Source: Kushneria phosphatilytica
GTDB taxonomy: Bacteria; Pseudomonadota; Gammaproteobacteria; Pseudomonadales; Halomonadaceae
Direction: 5' to 3'
Assembly: GCF_008247605.1 (NCBI RefSeq)
Contig: NZ_CP043420.1
Span: 1,612,001-1,676,000 of the forward strand
Length of the DNA stretch: 64,000 bases
A model generated the notes under the pieces. That model searched no databases. It saw only the letters and a list, made by a program, of their open reading frames with translations, and was not told where the DNA came from. The position numbers and the translations under genes were made by a program. Of the stretch, positions 8,648 to 16,647 are shown one piece after another (within the stretch, counting starts at the first letter, position 1; each line of letters opens with the position of its first letter).

Positions 8648-9391
8648 ATGACGGATGAAACACGTGTAGCGCTGGTTACCGGCGCTACACGCGGGATTGG
8701 CCGGGCAATAGCGCGTGAACTGGGTCGCCAGGGTCGCATTGTGGTGGGTACTGCCACCAGTGACAGTGGTGCCGAGCGCATTGAGGCTGATCTCGCGGAA
8801 CAGGGTATTGAAGGCGCTGGAATGCGGCTCGATGTGACCGATAGTGATGCAGTGAACGAGCTGCTGTCGCGTGTGAATGAACGTTTTGGTGCACCCACCA
8901 TATTGGTCAACAATGCCGGCATTACGCGTGATAATCTGCTGATGCGGATGAAGGATAATGAATGGGATGAAGTGCTCGACACCAATCTCAAATCAGTTTA
9001 TCGAGTATCCAGGGCGAGCCTGCGTGGTATGACCAGAGCTCGTTTCGGGCGCATCGTGAATGTCAGCTCTGTGGTCGCAACGCTGGGTAATCTCGGCCAG
9101 ACCAACTACGCTGCAGCCAAGGCAGGCATGGAAGGCTTTACGCGCTCATTGGCGCGAGAGCTGGCCTCGCGTAACATCACGGTCAATTCCGTGGCGCCCG
9201 GCTTTATAGCAACGGACATGACACGGGAGTTGCCGGAGGCTCAGCGTGACGCCCTGCTGGCACAGATCCCGCTGGCTCGACTCGGTGAACCCGAGGAAAT
9301 CGCAGCGGCAGTCGGTTTTCTGACCAGCGACGCTGCCTCTTATGTCACCGGTGAAACGCTTCATGTCAACGGTGGCATGAATATGCGCTGA
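8648..9391 (+). CDS. fabG: 3-oxoacyl-ACP reductase FabG
   Basis: FabG performs the NADPH-dependent first reduction of the elongation cycle. The 247-residue short-chain dehydrogenase has TGATRGIG (11-18) for the cofactor, NNAG, the catalytic Ser in NVSSVVA, Tyr154 and Lys158 in NYAAAK, and ends SYVTGETLHVNGGMNMR as usual for FabG. A ribosome site GAGAGTGCAGG lies just before the ATG. It is part of the plsX-fabD-fabG-acpP-fabF cluster. Confidence 0.97.
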   Translation: MTDETRVALVTGATRGIGRAIARELGRQGRIVVGTATSDSGAERIEADLAEQGIEGAGMRLDVTDSDAVNELLSRVNERFGAPTILVNNAGITRDNLLMRMKDNEWDEVLDTNLKSVYRVSRASLRGMTRARFGRIVNVSSVVATLGNLGQTNYAAAKAGMEGFTRSLARELASRNITVNSVAPGFIATDMTRELPEAQRDALLAQIPLARLGEPEEIAAAVGFLTSDAASYVTGETLHVNGGMNMR

Positions 9392-9409
9392 CGCCCGCCT
9401 GACGTGCGG

Positions 9410-9436
9410 TTGCGTCGATCTATAGCGGTCTATAAA
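9410..9436 (+). promoter_or_regulatory. Possible acpP promoter
   Basis: TTGCGT (9410-9415) and TATAAA (9431-9436) are separated by 15 bp, or by 17 bp if TAAACT (9433-9438) is the -10. Transcription would start about 45 nt before acpP. A separate promoter for the abundant carrier protein is known in E. coli; here it is inferred. Confidence 0.4.
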
Positions 9437-9488
9437 CTACCCGGCAGTTTCGAGCTGGCGGATTTGCACAACCAGGAGTAGTAAGCCA

Positions 9489-9722
9489 ATGAGTACCATC
9501 GAAGAGCGTGTGAAGAAGGTTGTAGCCGAGCGGTTGAACGTCAAGGAAGAAGAGATTCAGAACAGCTCTTCCTTCACTGAAGATCTCGGCGCCGACTCGC
9601 TCGACACCGTTGAACTGGTGATGGCACTTGAAGAGGAATTCGATACCGAAATTCCCGATGAGGAAGCCGAGAAGATCACGACCGTGCAGGAAGCGATCGA
9701 TTATATTGTTGCCCACCAGTAA
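9489..9722 (+). CDS. acpP: Acyl carrier protein
   Basis: The 77-residue acidic carrier of growing acyl chains. The phosphopantetheine attachment site is Ser37 in GADSLDTVE. The sequence is close to the E. coli protein except for the C-terminus, which ends IDYIVAHQ. The ATG follows CCAGGAGTAG. A strong terminator directly after the gene and a possible promoter before it suggest that acpP can be expressed as a separate abundant short mRNA. Confidence 0.98.
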   Translation: MSTIEERVKKVVAERLNVKEEEIQNSSSFTEDLGADSLDTVELVMALEEEFDTEIPDEEAEKITTVQEAIDYIVAHQ

Positions 9723-9758
9723 TCCTGGTTGACGGTTCCCGCACCACTCGTGCATTGC

Positions 9759-9798
9759 AGGGCCGCCTTGTCGTCAGGCAAGGCGGCCCTGTCATTTT
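9759..9798 (+). terminator. Intrinsic terminator after acpP
   Basis: A 12-bp perfect stem (9759-9770 with 9779-9790) with an 8-nt loop, rich in GC, followed by GTCATTTT. It should separate acpP from fabF at least in part. Confidence 0.75.
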
Positions 9799-9893
9799 GA
9801 AGTGTTGAATCGTTGCCCGGCATTGGGATAACGACCGCAAGAGTACTATCGTTCCTTACGGTCCCCAATCGTCCCGATGCATCCGGCAATCGG

Positions 9894-9899
9894 TATAAT
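9894..9899 (+). promoter_or_regulatory. Possible -10 box of a fabF promoter
   Basis: A perfect TATAAT lies 75 bp before fabF and downstream of the acpP terminator, which makes a restart of transcription sensible. No good -35 box is found at 16-18 bp, so it may need an activator or may be accidental. Confidence 0.35.
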
Positions 9900-9973
9900 G
9901 GAGTGATGCTCGCAACGTATGCCTTGAAAGGCTCGTTGTTGCTGCATCCATTTGGCTGTTTGGAGGAAGACCA

Positions 9974-11212
9974 ATGCCTCGCAGAAGGGTTGTGGTAACC
10001 GGCATGGGTTTGATTACCCCGGTGGGTAATACCGTCGAGGAAAGCTGGAGTGCCATTACCGCAGGTCGCAGCGGAATCGGGCCAATCGAACATTTCGATG
10101 CCAGTGCCTTCAATACCCGATTCAGCGGGTCCATCAAGGGGTTCGATCCCGGGTTATATTTTAACCCCAAGGAGGCCCGCAAAATGGACCTCTTCATTCA
10201 GTATGGGATAGCCGCAGCAGCTCAGGCCATTGCCGAGGCGGGCATCGAATGTACCGAAGATAACGCTGAACGGATCGGTCTGGCGATCGGTTCGGGCATC
10301 GGTGGTCTACCGATGATCGAAACCAATCATAATGCGTTGCTCAAGGGTGGGCCACGCCGGGTTTCTCCCTTTTTCGTACCGGGGTCCATCATCAATATGA
10401 TCTCGGGGAACCTGGCAATACAGTATGGGTTTCGCGGTCCCAATATCGCGATTACCACGGCTTGCACCTCAGGCACTCATAATATCGGTTACAGTGCACG
10501 TACCATCGCCTACGGCGATGCTGATGTCATGATCTGTGGTGGTGCCGAGATGGCAACTACCCCCCTGGGCGTGGGTGGTTTCTCTGCAGCCAGAGCACTC
10601 TCCACACGTAATGATGATCCGGCTGCTGCCAGTCGACCCTGGGATCGTGATCGTGATGGCTTTGTTCTTTCAGATGGGGCCGGTATTCTCGTACTCGAGG
10701 AGTATGAGCATGCGCGGGCACGAGGCGCGACCATCCATGCCGAGTTCCGCGGTTTTGGCATGAGCGACGATGCCCATCATATGACAGCGCCTCCTGAAAG
10801 CGGTACCGGGGCGGCGCTGGCGATGCGCAACGCCATTCGTGACGCTGGTATCGCGCCTGAGCAGATTGATTACATTAATGCTCATGGCACTTCAACATCA
10901 GCGGGAGATGTTGCCGAAAGCCGAGCGGTAGAGCAGGTCATGGGAGAAGCGTCCAGAGAGGTAGCAGTCAGTTCTACCAAGTCCATGATTGGCCATCTGC
11001 TGGGTGCCGCCGGTTCGGTCGAGGCTATATTTTCCATTCTGGCCCTGCGCGATCAGGTGGCACCGCCGACCATCAATCTTGATCATCCTGATGAGCGCTG
11101 TCAGCTCGATTATGTCCCGCACCATGCGCGTGAGATGAAAATCGATCATGTCCTGTCAAATTCTTTCGGGTTTGGCGGAACCAATGGGTCATTGGTTTTC
11201 TCGAAGCTGTAA
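9974..11212 (+). CDS. fabF: Beta-ketoacyl-ACP synthase II FabF
   Basis: FabF is the elongation condensing enzyme, joining malonyl-ACP to acyl-ACP. The 412-residue thiolase-fold protein begins [19 protein letters not shown]. The catalytic triad is visible: Cys164 in TTACTSG, His in [11 protein letters not shown] and His in [10 protein letters not shown]. It ends with the glycine-rich [13 protein letters not shown]. The ATG follows GGAGGAAG. pabC begins 12 bp downstream. Confidence 0.97.
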   Translation: MPRRRVVVTGMGLITPVGNTVEESWSAITAGRSGIGPIEHFDASAFNTRFSGSIKGFDPGLYFNPKEARKMDLFIQYGIAAAAQAIAEAGIECTEDNAERIGLAIGSGIGGLPMIETNHNALLKGGPRRVSPFFVPGSIINMISGNLAIQYGFRGPNIAITTACTSGTHNIGYSARTIAYGDADVMICGGAEMATTPLGVGGFSAARALSTRNDDPAAASRPWDRDRDGFVLSDGAGILVLEEYEHARARGATIHAEFRGFGMSDDAHHMTAPPESGTGAALAMRNAIRDAGIAPEQIDYINAHGTSTSAGDVAESRAVEQVMGEASREVAVSSTKSMIGHLLGAAGSVEAIFSILALRDQVAPPTINLDHPDERCQLDYVPHHAREMKIDHVLSNSFGFGGTNGSLVFSKL

Positions 11213-11224
11213 CGGAGAGCAGCC

Positions 11225-12082
11225 ATGAATGCCCATGTGCATTCGGGCGGTGATGCCCCTGTTCCGTTTGATGACCGCGGGCTGGCTTACGGTGATGGGC
11301 TTTTCGAAACCGTATTGGTACGTGACGGGGCGCCTCTCCTCTGGGAGGCGCATCTGGCGCGCTTGCAGGCCGGTCTTGAGCGATTGGGTATTCCGACCCC
11401 AGGAAGAGAGATTTTCGATGCTCTTCCTGCCCACGGTGTCGGTTGTGGTCTGATGATTCTCAAGCTTCTGATGACTCGCGGTAGTGGTGGGCGTGGGTAT
11501 CAGTTGCCTGAAAACATGCAGCCACGGCTTCGCTGGCGCATGACGCCCTTTACTCCACAAGCCGATCGCTGGCAAACCGGTGTTACTGTTCGCAGTTGCC
11601 ACTGGCGCCTGCCCCGGCAGCGTGCTTTGGCAGGTCTCAAGCATCTCAATCGCCTCGACAATGTCATGGCTCGCCAGGAGTGGACAGACCCGGCGATTGC
11701 CGAAGGGCTCCTGTGTGACACTGAAGGGCTGTTGATCGAGGCTACTGCGATGAATCTGGCCTGGTTTGATCGTGAGCAGCGGTGTTGGATGACACCCCGT
11801 CTGCATCATTGTGGGGTGGCTGGTACGCTGCGTCAGGCATTGCTGGAGGCAGGCGTTCTCACGGAAATCGAGGCTTCTCCGGAAGCCCTGGCAAATGCAG
11901 AAGCCGGTTGTGTATTCAACAGTGTGCAAGGGGTCTGGCCAATTGAGCAATGGGTGTCGGAGCAGCAGAGCGATACGCCACCCCTGCGACGTACCTGGCA
12001 TTTGGAAGAACAGCCGGTACGCGAAGCAGTAAAGCGATTGCAGGTGCCAGCGCATGCTTTGTTGGGCTATCCCGTGCAGTAA
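11225..12082 (+). CDS. pabC: Aminodeoxychorismate lyase PabC
   Basis: A PLP enzyme of the fold-type IV aminotransferase family that splits 4-amino-4-deoxychorismate to p-aminobenzoate and pyruvate for folate synthesis. The 285-residue product shows DRGLAYGDGLFET near residues 17-29 and the PLP lysine in GLKHLNRL (Lys139), the L-K-H-L-N-R-L pattern being typical of PabC. The ATG follows CGGAGAGCAG. Its position between fabF and mltG matches the E. coli and Pseudomonas order. Confidence 0.93.
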   Translation: MNAHVHSGGDAPVPFDDRGLAYGDGLFETVLVRDGAPLLWEAHLARLQAGLERLGIPTPGREIFDALPAHGVGCGLMILKLLMTRGSGGRGYQLPENMQPRLRWRMTPFTPQADRWQTGVTVRSCHWRLPRQRALAGLKHLNRLDNVMARQEWTDPAIAEGLLCDTEGLLIEATAMNLAWFDREQRCWMTPRLHHCGVAGTLRQALLEAGVLTEIEASPEALANAEAGCVFNSVQGVWPIEQWVSEQQSDTPPLRRTWHLEEQPVREAVKRLQVPAHALLGYPVQ

Positions 12083-12118
12083 CACCATTCTTTGAATTCC
12101 GGGTCGGGGACGTTGTGA

Positions 12119-13120
12119 ATGCGCTGGTGGAAAGGGTTGCTGACGGGCGTTGTATTGATCGCTCTCATCGTGGCGGGTAGTTATGGCTACTGGCGCTATC
12201 GAATGCAGGCGCCAATAGCACTTGATCATTCGCTGATCTTTGAAGTGAGTCCAGGTAGCGGCGCTCGACAGGTCATTGATCGATTGGCCGAGCAGGGTGT
12301 CATCAGGTATCGCTGGCCCTATCAGGTACTTGCCATTCTGGAACCTCGGCATGTACGCCAGCTGCGTGCCGGAGAATTTCAACTGCAACCCGGCATGAAT
12401 GGCTGGCAGCTACTGGCGAAGCTTTCAAGCAACGATATCGTGACTTATGAGTTGACCATTCCGGAAGGATGGACCCTCGATCGAATGCGTCAGCGTATTG
12501 ATCAGGCGCCGAAGCTGACCCATGAAACCCGTGGCATGAACGATGAGGCGCTGATGAAAGCACTGGGCCATGGGGATCAGAAGGGAGAGGGACGATTCTT
12601 TCCTTCCACTTACCGCTATCACAAGGGCACTTCGGATCTCGATATTTATCAGCGGGCCTATGCGCGAATGAAGAAAGAGCTTGAGCAGGCCTGGGCCAGG
12701 CGCAGTGATGATTTGCCGCTGGATACGCCTTATCAGGCACTGATTCTGGCTTCTCTGATCGAACGCGAAACAGGTGCACCTGAAGAGCGCCCCCGGATTG
12801 CCGGCGTTTTCGTTCGTCGCCTGGAGCGCGGGATGCGTCTGCAAACCGATCCCAGTGTCATTTATGGGCTTGGCAAGGCCTATGACGGTTCGCTGTCACG
12901 TGCAGATCTGGAAAAGGCGACAGCCTACAATACCTATGTCATCAATGGTCTGCCGCCAACGCCGATTGCCCTGCCGGGCAGGGCTTCGCTACGCGCAGCA
13001 GTGAACCCGGCCAGCGGGGATAGCCTCTATTTTGTGGCAAAGGGAAATGGGCAACATCACTTTTCGGCCACGCTCAGGGAGCATAATGCTGCCGTGCAAC
13101 GCTATATCCTGAATAAATGA
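12119..13120 (+). CDS. mltG: Endolytic murein transglycosylase MltG
   Basis: A single-pass inner-membrane lytic transglycosylase that cuts nascent glycan strands and sets their length. The 333-residue protein has one membrane segment at residues 7-24, a LysM-like region, and the YceG catalytic core with ASLIERETG (Glu215/Glu217 region, one of which is the catalytic acid). The C-terminal part contains TAYNTYVINGLPPTPI, conserved in the family. It overlaps the upstream edge of the tmk reading frame. Confidence 0.94.
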   Translation: MRWWKGLLTGVVLIALIVAGSYGYWRYRMQAPIALDHSLIFEVSPGSGARQVIDRLAEQGVIRYRWPYQVLAILEPRHVRQLRAGEFQLQPGMNGWQLLAKLSSNDIVTYELTIPEGWTLDRMRQRIDQAPKLTHETRGMNDEALMKALGHGDQKGEGRFFPSTYRYHKGTSDLDIYQRAYARMKKELEQAWARRSDDLPLDTPYQALILASLIERETGAPEERPRIAGVFVRRLERGMRLQTDPSVIYGLGKAYDGSLSRADLEKATAYNTYVINGLPPTPIALPGRASLRAAVNPASGDSLYFVAKGNGQHHFSATLREHNAAVQRYILNK

Positions 13121-13134
13121 TAAAGGATGCCGGC

Positions 13135-13779
13135 ATGAGCAATGCAATCGGGCGTTTTATCACTCTTGAAGGCAGTGAGGGTGTCGGCAAGAGCACCAAT
13201 GTGGCGATGGTGCGCGATTTCCTGCAGGCAAAAGGGTACGAAGTGATCACGACCCGGGAGCCTGGGGGAACAGCGCGTGCCGAGGCAATGCGAGAACTGT
13301 TGCTGAATCCGAATGAATCGGAAGTACTGGATGATCTCAGTGAGTTGCTGCTTGTATTCGCCGCTCGCGCCCAGCATCTGGCTCGGATCATCAAGCCGGC
13401 GCTGGCGCGTGGTGCCTGGGTAGTCTGCGATCGTTTCACCGATGCGACATTCGCTTACCAGGGTGCGGGCCGAGGTGGTAATCGCGAGCATATAGAGCAG
13501 CTCGAACGACTGGTGCACCAGGAGGTGCAGCCTGATCTGACCCTGTTGCTGGATATGCCGGTCTCGTCAGCGCGCCAGCGCCTCCAGGCACGTGGCTTGC
13601 CCCCGGATCGTTTTGAGCAGGAAGAAGGTGGTTTCTTTGAACGGGTACGACAGGGCTATCGGCAAAGAGCCGATCAGGCACCCGAGCGTTTTGCCATTAT
13701 TGATGCCTCGGCGCCACTGGAAGAGGTTCAGGCCGGTATCCGTCAGGTACTGGAGGAGCGGTTGGCGCAATGGCGGTAG
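13135..13779 (+). CDS. tmk: Thymidylate kinase
   Basis: Phosphorylates dTMP to dTDP. The roughly 214-residue product has the P-loop EGSEGVGKST near residues 12-21, the dTMP-binding TREPGGT, the DR[F/Y] motif in VVCDRFTDAT and a lid region rich in arginine. The ATG at 13135 is preferred because AAAGGA sits seven bases before it; an in-frame ATG at 13117 overlaps the mltG stop and would add six residues. The end overlaps holB by ten bases, implying translational coupling. Confidence 0.95.
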   Translation: MSNAIGRFITLEGSEGVGKSTNVAMVRDFLQAKGYEVITTREPGGTARAEAMRELLLNPNESEVLDDLSELLLVFAARAQHLARIIKPALARGAWVVCDRFTDATFAYQGAGRGGNREHIEQLERLVHQEVQPDLTLLLDMPVSSARQRLQARGLPPDRFEQEEGGFFERVRQGYRQRADQAPERFAIIDASAPLEEVQAGIRQVLEERLAQWR

Positions 13780-14783
13780 CGGAAGCGGATTCTCCTGTTA
13801 GTGGTCCAGCACCCTGGCCCTGGCAGCAGACGCTCTGGCAGCATTATCTGCGTCTGGCTCGTGCCGGGCGTATGCCCCACGCATTGATGCTGTCAGGGCC
13901 GGCCGGTATTGGCAAGGAGCGTTTTGCCGAGGCGCTATTGGCGCGACAACTCTGTCATGCGCCTGCAGATCTGGCATGTGGACATTGTCATGCCTGTCGT
14001 ATGCGTCAGGCGGGTCACCACCCTGATCTGCTTGGTATTGCTCCGGCTGAGAGTGGCAAGCAGATTCGCATCGACAGCATTCGTGATATCAACCACTTTG
14101 TTTCCCAGACCGCCCAGCAGGGAGGTTATCGGGTCATTCGTATTGCCCCGGCGGAGAGTATGACGGTCTCGGCCTCCAATGCGCTGCTCAAGAGCCTGGA
14201 AGAACCCGGTGAACGTACTCTTTTTCTGCTGCTGTGTGATATCCCGTCACGTGCATTACCCACCATCCGCAGTCGTTGTCAGCAATGGCCATTTCCACTG
14301 CCGGACAAGTCGCAATGTCTTCCCTGGCTCAGAGAAGAGTTGGGAGAACAGGAAGATGCCGATTTCTGGCTGCGGGTAGCGGGCAATCAGCCGCTATTGG
14401 CACGTTCGCTGGCCGGAGGAGAGAGTCGTGAGTTGCGTCAGTTGTTGCGTGATATCTTCGAGGCACTGGTGCGCGGCGCCGATCCTGTCAGCGAAGCGGC
14501 GCGACTGGAGCGCCAGCCGCTGGTAACCATCCTGTGGTACGGTATCGAATGGCTGGAAGACCTGGTCAGGTTCGGGCTTTCCGGGAATGCCGATCATGTG
14601 CGCAACGAGGATCTGATGCCGCTCTATCGCCAGGCCGTCAAGAATGGCCGGGTCAGGGATTGGTTCAAGCTGCTTGACTACGTGCGAGAGCAGCGTCGAC
14701 TGCTGATCTCGGGCGGCAATCCCAATGACCGGCTGGTTCTGGAAGCCTGGCTGATTCGCTGGTCGGCATTGCTACGCTCCTGA
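13770..14783 (+). CDS. holB: DNA polymerase III subunit delta'
   Basis: A component of the clamp loader of the replicative polymerase. The 337-residue AAA+ protein has a degenerate P-loop SGPAGIGKERF, the four-cysteine zinc module (Cys at CHAPADLACGHCHACR) and the SRC motif in TIRSRCQQ, all expected for delta'. The gene overlaps tmk and is followed by pilZ, the order tmk-holB-pilZ-tatD known from Pseudomonas. Confidence 0.95.
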   Translation: MAVAEADSPVSGPAPWPWQQTLWQHYLRLARAGRMPHALMLSGPAGIGKERFAEALLARQLCHAPADLACGHCHACRMRQAGHHPDLLGIAPAESGKQIRIDSIRDINHFVSQTAQQGGYRVIRIAPAESMTVSASNALLKSLEEPGERTLFLLLCDIPSRALPTIRSRCQQWPFPLPDKSQCLPWLREELGEQEDADFWLRVAGNQPLLARSLAGGESRELRQLLRDIFEALVRGADPVSEAARLERQPLVTILWYGIEWLEDLVRFGLSGNADHVRNEDLMPLYRQAVKNGRVRDWFKLLDYVREQRRLLISGGNPNDRLVLEAWLIRWSALLRS

Positions 14784-14826
14784 GCACCGATGCGTGATCG
14801 GACTGCTTGAGCGCAAGGAGAACATC

Positions 14827-15162
14827 ATGTCGCCTCACAAGGCGTTGTCACTGATTTTCGATGATCTGGATACCCTTCATGCGGCCTGGATGCCGCAATT
14901 TGAACAGGGGGGTATTTTCGTGCCGACCGCTGAGCGCTATGCGCTGGGCGATCGCATCTATCTTCTGCTGCGATTACCTGATGAAACCGAACGCACGCCG
15001 GTCTCGGGCGTAGTCGCCTGGGTTTCGCCGCCCGGCGTCTCAGGCAGGCGAACAGCCGGCATTGGTGTTCATTTCGATGTTGCCGAGCACGCGCTGCGTC
15101 TGCGTATCGAACGACTGCTTGATGGGCTCGGAACACCTTCGCGTTCCGGTTATACATTTTGA
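14827..15162 (+). CDS. pilZ: PilZ-domain protein of the type IV pilus PilZ type
   Basis: A 111-residue PilZ protein. It closely follows the Pseudomonas type IV pilus protein PilZ (GGIFVPT, RYxLGD, LLLRLPDETER, TAGIGVHF). The canonical cyclic-di-GMP-binding RxxxR motif is absent, as in Pseudomonas PilZ itself, so it probably acts by protein contact rather than by binding the nucleotide. The start at 14827 has a perfect AAGGAG six bases upstream; an ATG at 14794 has none. It follows holB and precedes tatD. Confidence 0.92.
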   Translation: MSPHKALSLIFDDLDTLHAAWMPQFEQGGIFVPTAERYALGDRIYLLLRLPDETERTPVSGVVAWVSPPGVSGRRTAGIGVHFDVAEHALRLRIERLLDGLGTPSRSGYTF

Positions 15163-15172
15163 GTAACGGATC

Positions 15173-16033
15173 ATGTCCGCAGAAATATCCGAAACACTTT
15201 CCTCCGAAATTGGCCTGGTGGATTCTCATTGTCACCTGGATCGACTGATTATTGGTGAGCATGAGACTCGTGAGCAACACCTTGATGAGGTGTTGTGCAT
15301 GGCACGCCGACAGGGAGTGCGCCGTTGCCTGGCGATGGCTACCGACTGGTCGGGTTTACCGTGGCTGGTATCGATGGCGCGGCGCCATGAAGAAATCGTG
15401 TATGCCGGAGGTGTTCATCCGCTGGTTGCGGCAGATCGAGAGATGACGCTTGAAGAGATCGAAGCAGCCATCGAGCGCTTTGATCCGGTAGCCATTGGCG
15501 AGATCGGGCTCGATTTTCTGCCTGCTGAAGATACAGGGCAACCACGTGTCGATCGTGACCGTCAACTGGAACGTTTTGCCACTCATCTACAGGCTGCCAG
15601 ACGCGCCGAACTGCCGGTCAGCATTCATACGCGTGGGGCTCGTGAAACAACGCTGGAAATGATTGCACGCTATAGCGATCCCGAGGTCGGTGGGGTACTG
15701 CACTGTTTCACCGAAGATCTCGACATGGCGCGTCAAGCCATCGGGCTGGGCTTTTATATCTCACTCTCTGGCATAGTGACCTTCGCACGTGCCGAGTCGG
15801 TGCGTGAGCTGGCGCGTTATATTCCACTCGATCGGTTGTTGATCGAGACTGATAGCCCCTGGCTTGCCCCCGTCCCGCATCGGGGCCAGCCCAACCAGCC
15901 CGGTCATGTGATCGAGGTGGCGCGTACCATTGCCGAGGTGCGTGGTATCAGCCTGGATGAGGTGGCCATGCAGACCACGTCCAATTTTTATCGACTGTTT
16001 CGTCAGGCCGTACCGGAGTCTGTTGACAGCTGA
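15173..16033 (+). CDS. TatD-family metal-dependent hydrolase (YcfH-like)
   Basis: A TIM-barrel amidohydrolase of the TatD DNase family, 286 residues. Metal ligands are visible in VDSHCHLD near residue 16, the Glu in AIGEIGLD, the His in PVSIHTRGA and LHCFTED, and the Asp in LIETDSPWLAP. Members have 3'-5' exonuclease activity on DNA and RNA. The position after holB and pilZ corresponds to the gene called ycfH in E. coli. It is followed by a DUF1285 gene. Confidence 0.92.
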   Translation: MSAEISETLSSEIGLVDSHCHLDRLIIGEHETREQHLDEVLCMARRQGVRRCLAMATDWSGLPWLVSMARRHEEIVYAGGVHPLVAADREMTLEEIEAAIERFDPVAIGEIGLDFLPAEDTGQPRVDRDRQLERFATHLQAARRAELPVSIHTRGARETTLEMIARYSDPEVGGVLHCFTEDLDMARQAIGLGFYISLSGIVTFARAESVRELARYIPLDRLLIETDSPWLAPVPHRGQPNQPGHVIEVARTIAEVRGISLDEVAMQTTSNFYRLFRQAVPESVDS

Positions 16034-16050
16034 GCAAGCGGGGAGATGGC

Positions 16051-16647
16051 ATGTCTACACCCTTTCCCTTCGGGACCCGAATTGCAACGCTGGCCGATGA
16101 TGACAATCGTTTGCCACCATTGATGGATTGGCAGCCGCCTCTGTGTGGCGATATCGATATGCGTATCGATCGCCGGGGCGAATGGTGGCATGAGGGGCGA
16201 CATGTTGCTCATCCGCGCGTAATGCGTCAGCTGTCACGCCTGTTGCGCCGTGAGGCGGACGGCATGTATTACCTGGTGACGCCAGTCGAGAAATGGCGGA
16301 TACAGGTTGAAGACCAACCCTTCATCATCATTGATGCTCATCGAGAACTCGATGAGCATGGCGGGCCCGCATGGTGGCTGATGACCAACGCAGGTGACCG
16401 ACTGATGCTCGGTAATCAACATCGTCTGGAGAGTGACAGTGAGGGCCGTCCTCCTGTCGTAGAGATCCGTTTTGGGCTGCAGGCGAGACTGGGTAACAGT
16501 GTTTTCATGGCGTTGATCGACTGCGGCGAAATTCGCTCGATCGATGCTTGCCATGAACTGGGTCTGGAGAGCAATGGCGTCTGGCAGCCATTGGGCAATC
16601 TGCCTCCGGATACAGCCGACATGCCGATTCAGGAATTTTCCGGGTGA
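16051..16647 (+). CDS. DUF1285 family protein
   Basis: A 198-residue soluble protein with the DUF1285 pattern: CGDIDMRIDRRGEWWHEG near the N-terminus, then RLLRREADGMYYLVTPVEKWRI and QPFIIID. No signal peptide or membrane segment is seen. The function is unknown; structures of the family show a two-domain beta fold. In Pseudomonas a DUF1285 gene likewise follows tatD. The stop overlaps the GTG start of the downstream helicase, so the two are probably coupled. Confidence 0.88.
   Translation: MSTPFPFGTRIATLADDDNRLPPLMDWQPPLCGDIDMRIDRRGEWWHEGRHVAHPRVMRQLSRLLRREADGMYYLVTPVEKWRIQVEDQPFIIIDAHRELDEHGGPAWWLMTNAGDRLMLGNQHRLESDSEGRPPVVEIRFGLQARLGNSVFMALIDCGEIRSIDACHELGLESNGVWQPLGNLPPDTADMPIQEFSG

Noticed and set aside
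11189-12388. A 399-codon open frame on the minus strand across pabC and mltG
   Set aside because: It is antisense to two well-supported genes, shows no family resemblance and no ribosome site. Long antisense frames are common in GC-rich genes.
13772-13779. GGCGGTAG, resembling the start of an RfaH ops element
   Set aside because: It lies at the tmk-holB coding overlap, the following bases do not match the ops consensus and no long operon leader is there. A second copy at 31403-31410 is inside the helicase gene and rejected for the same reason.
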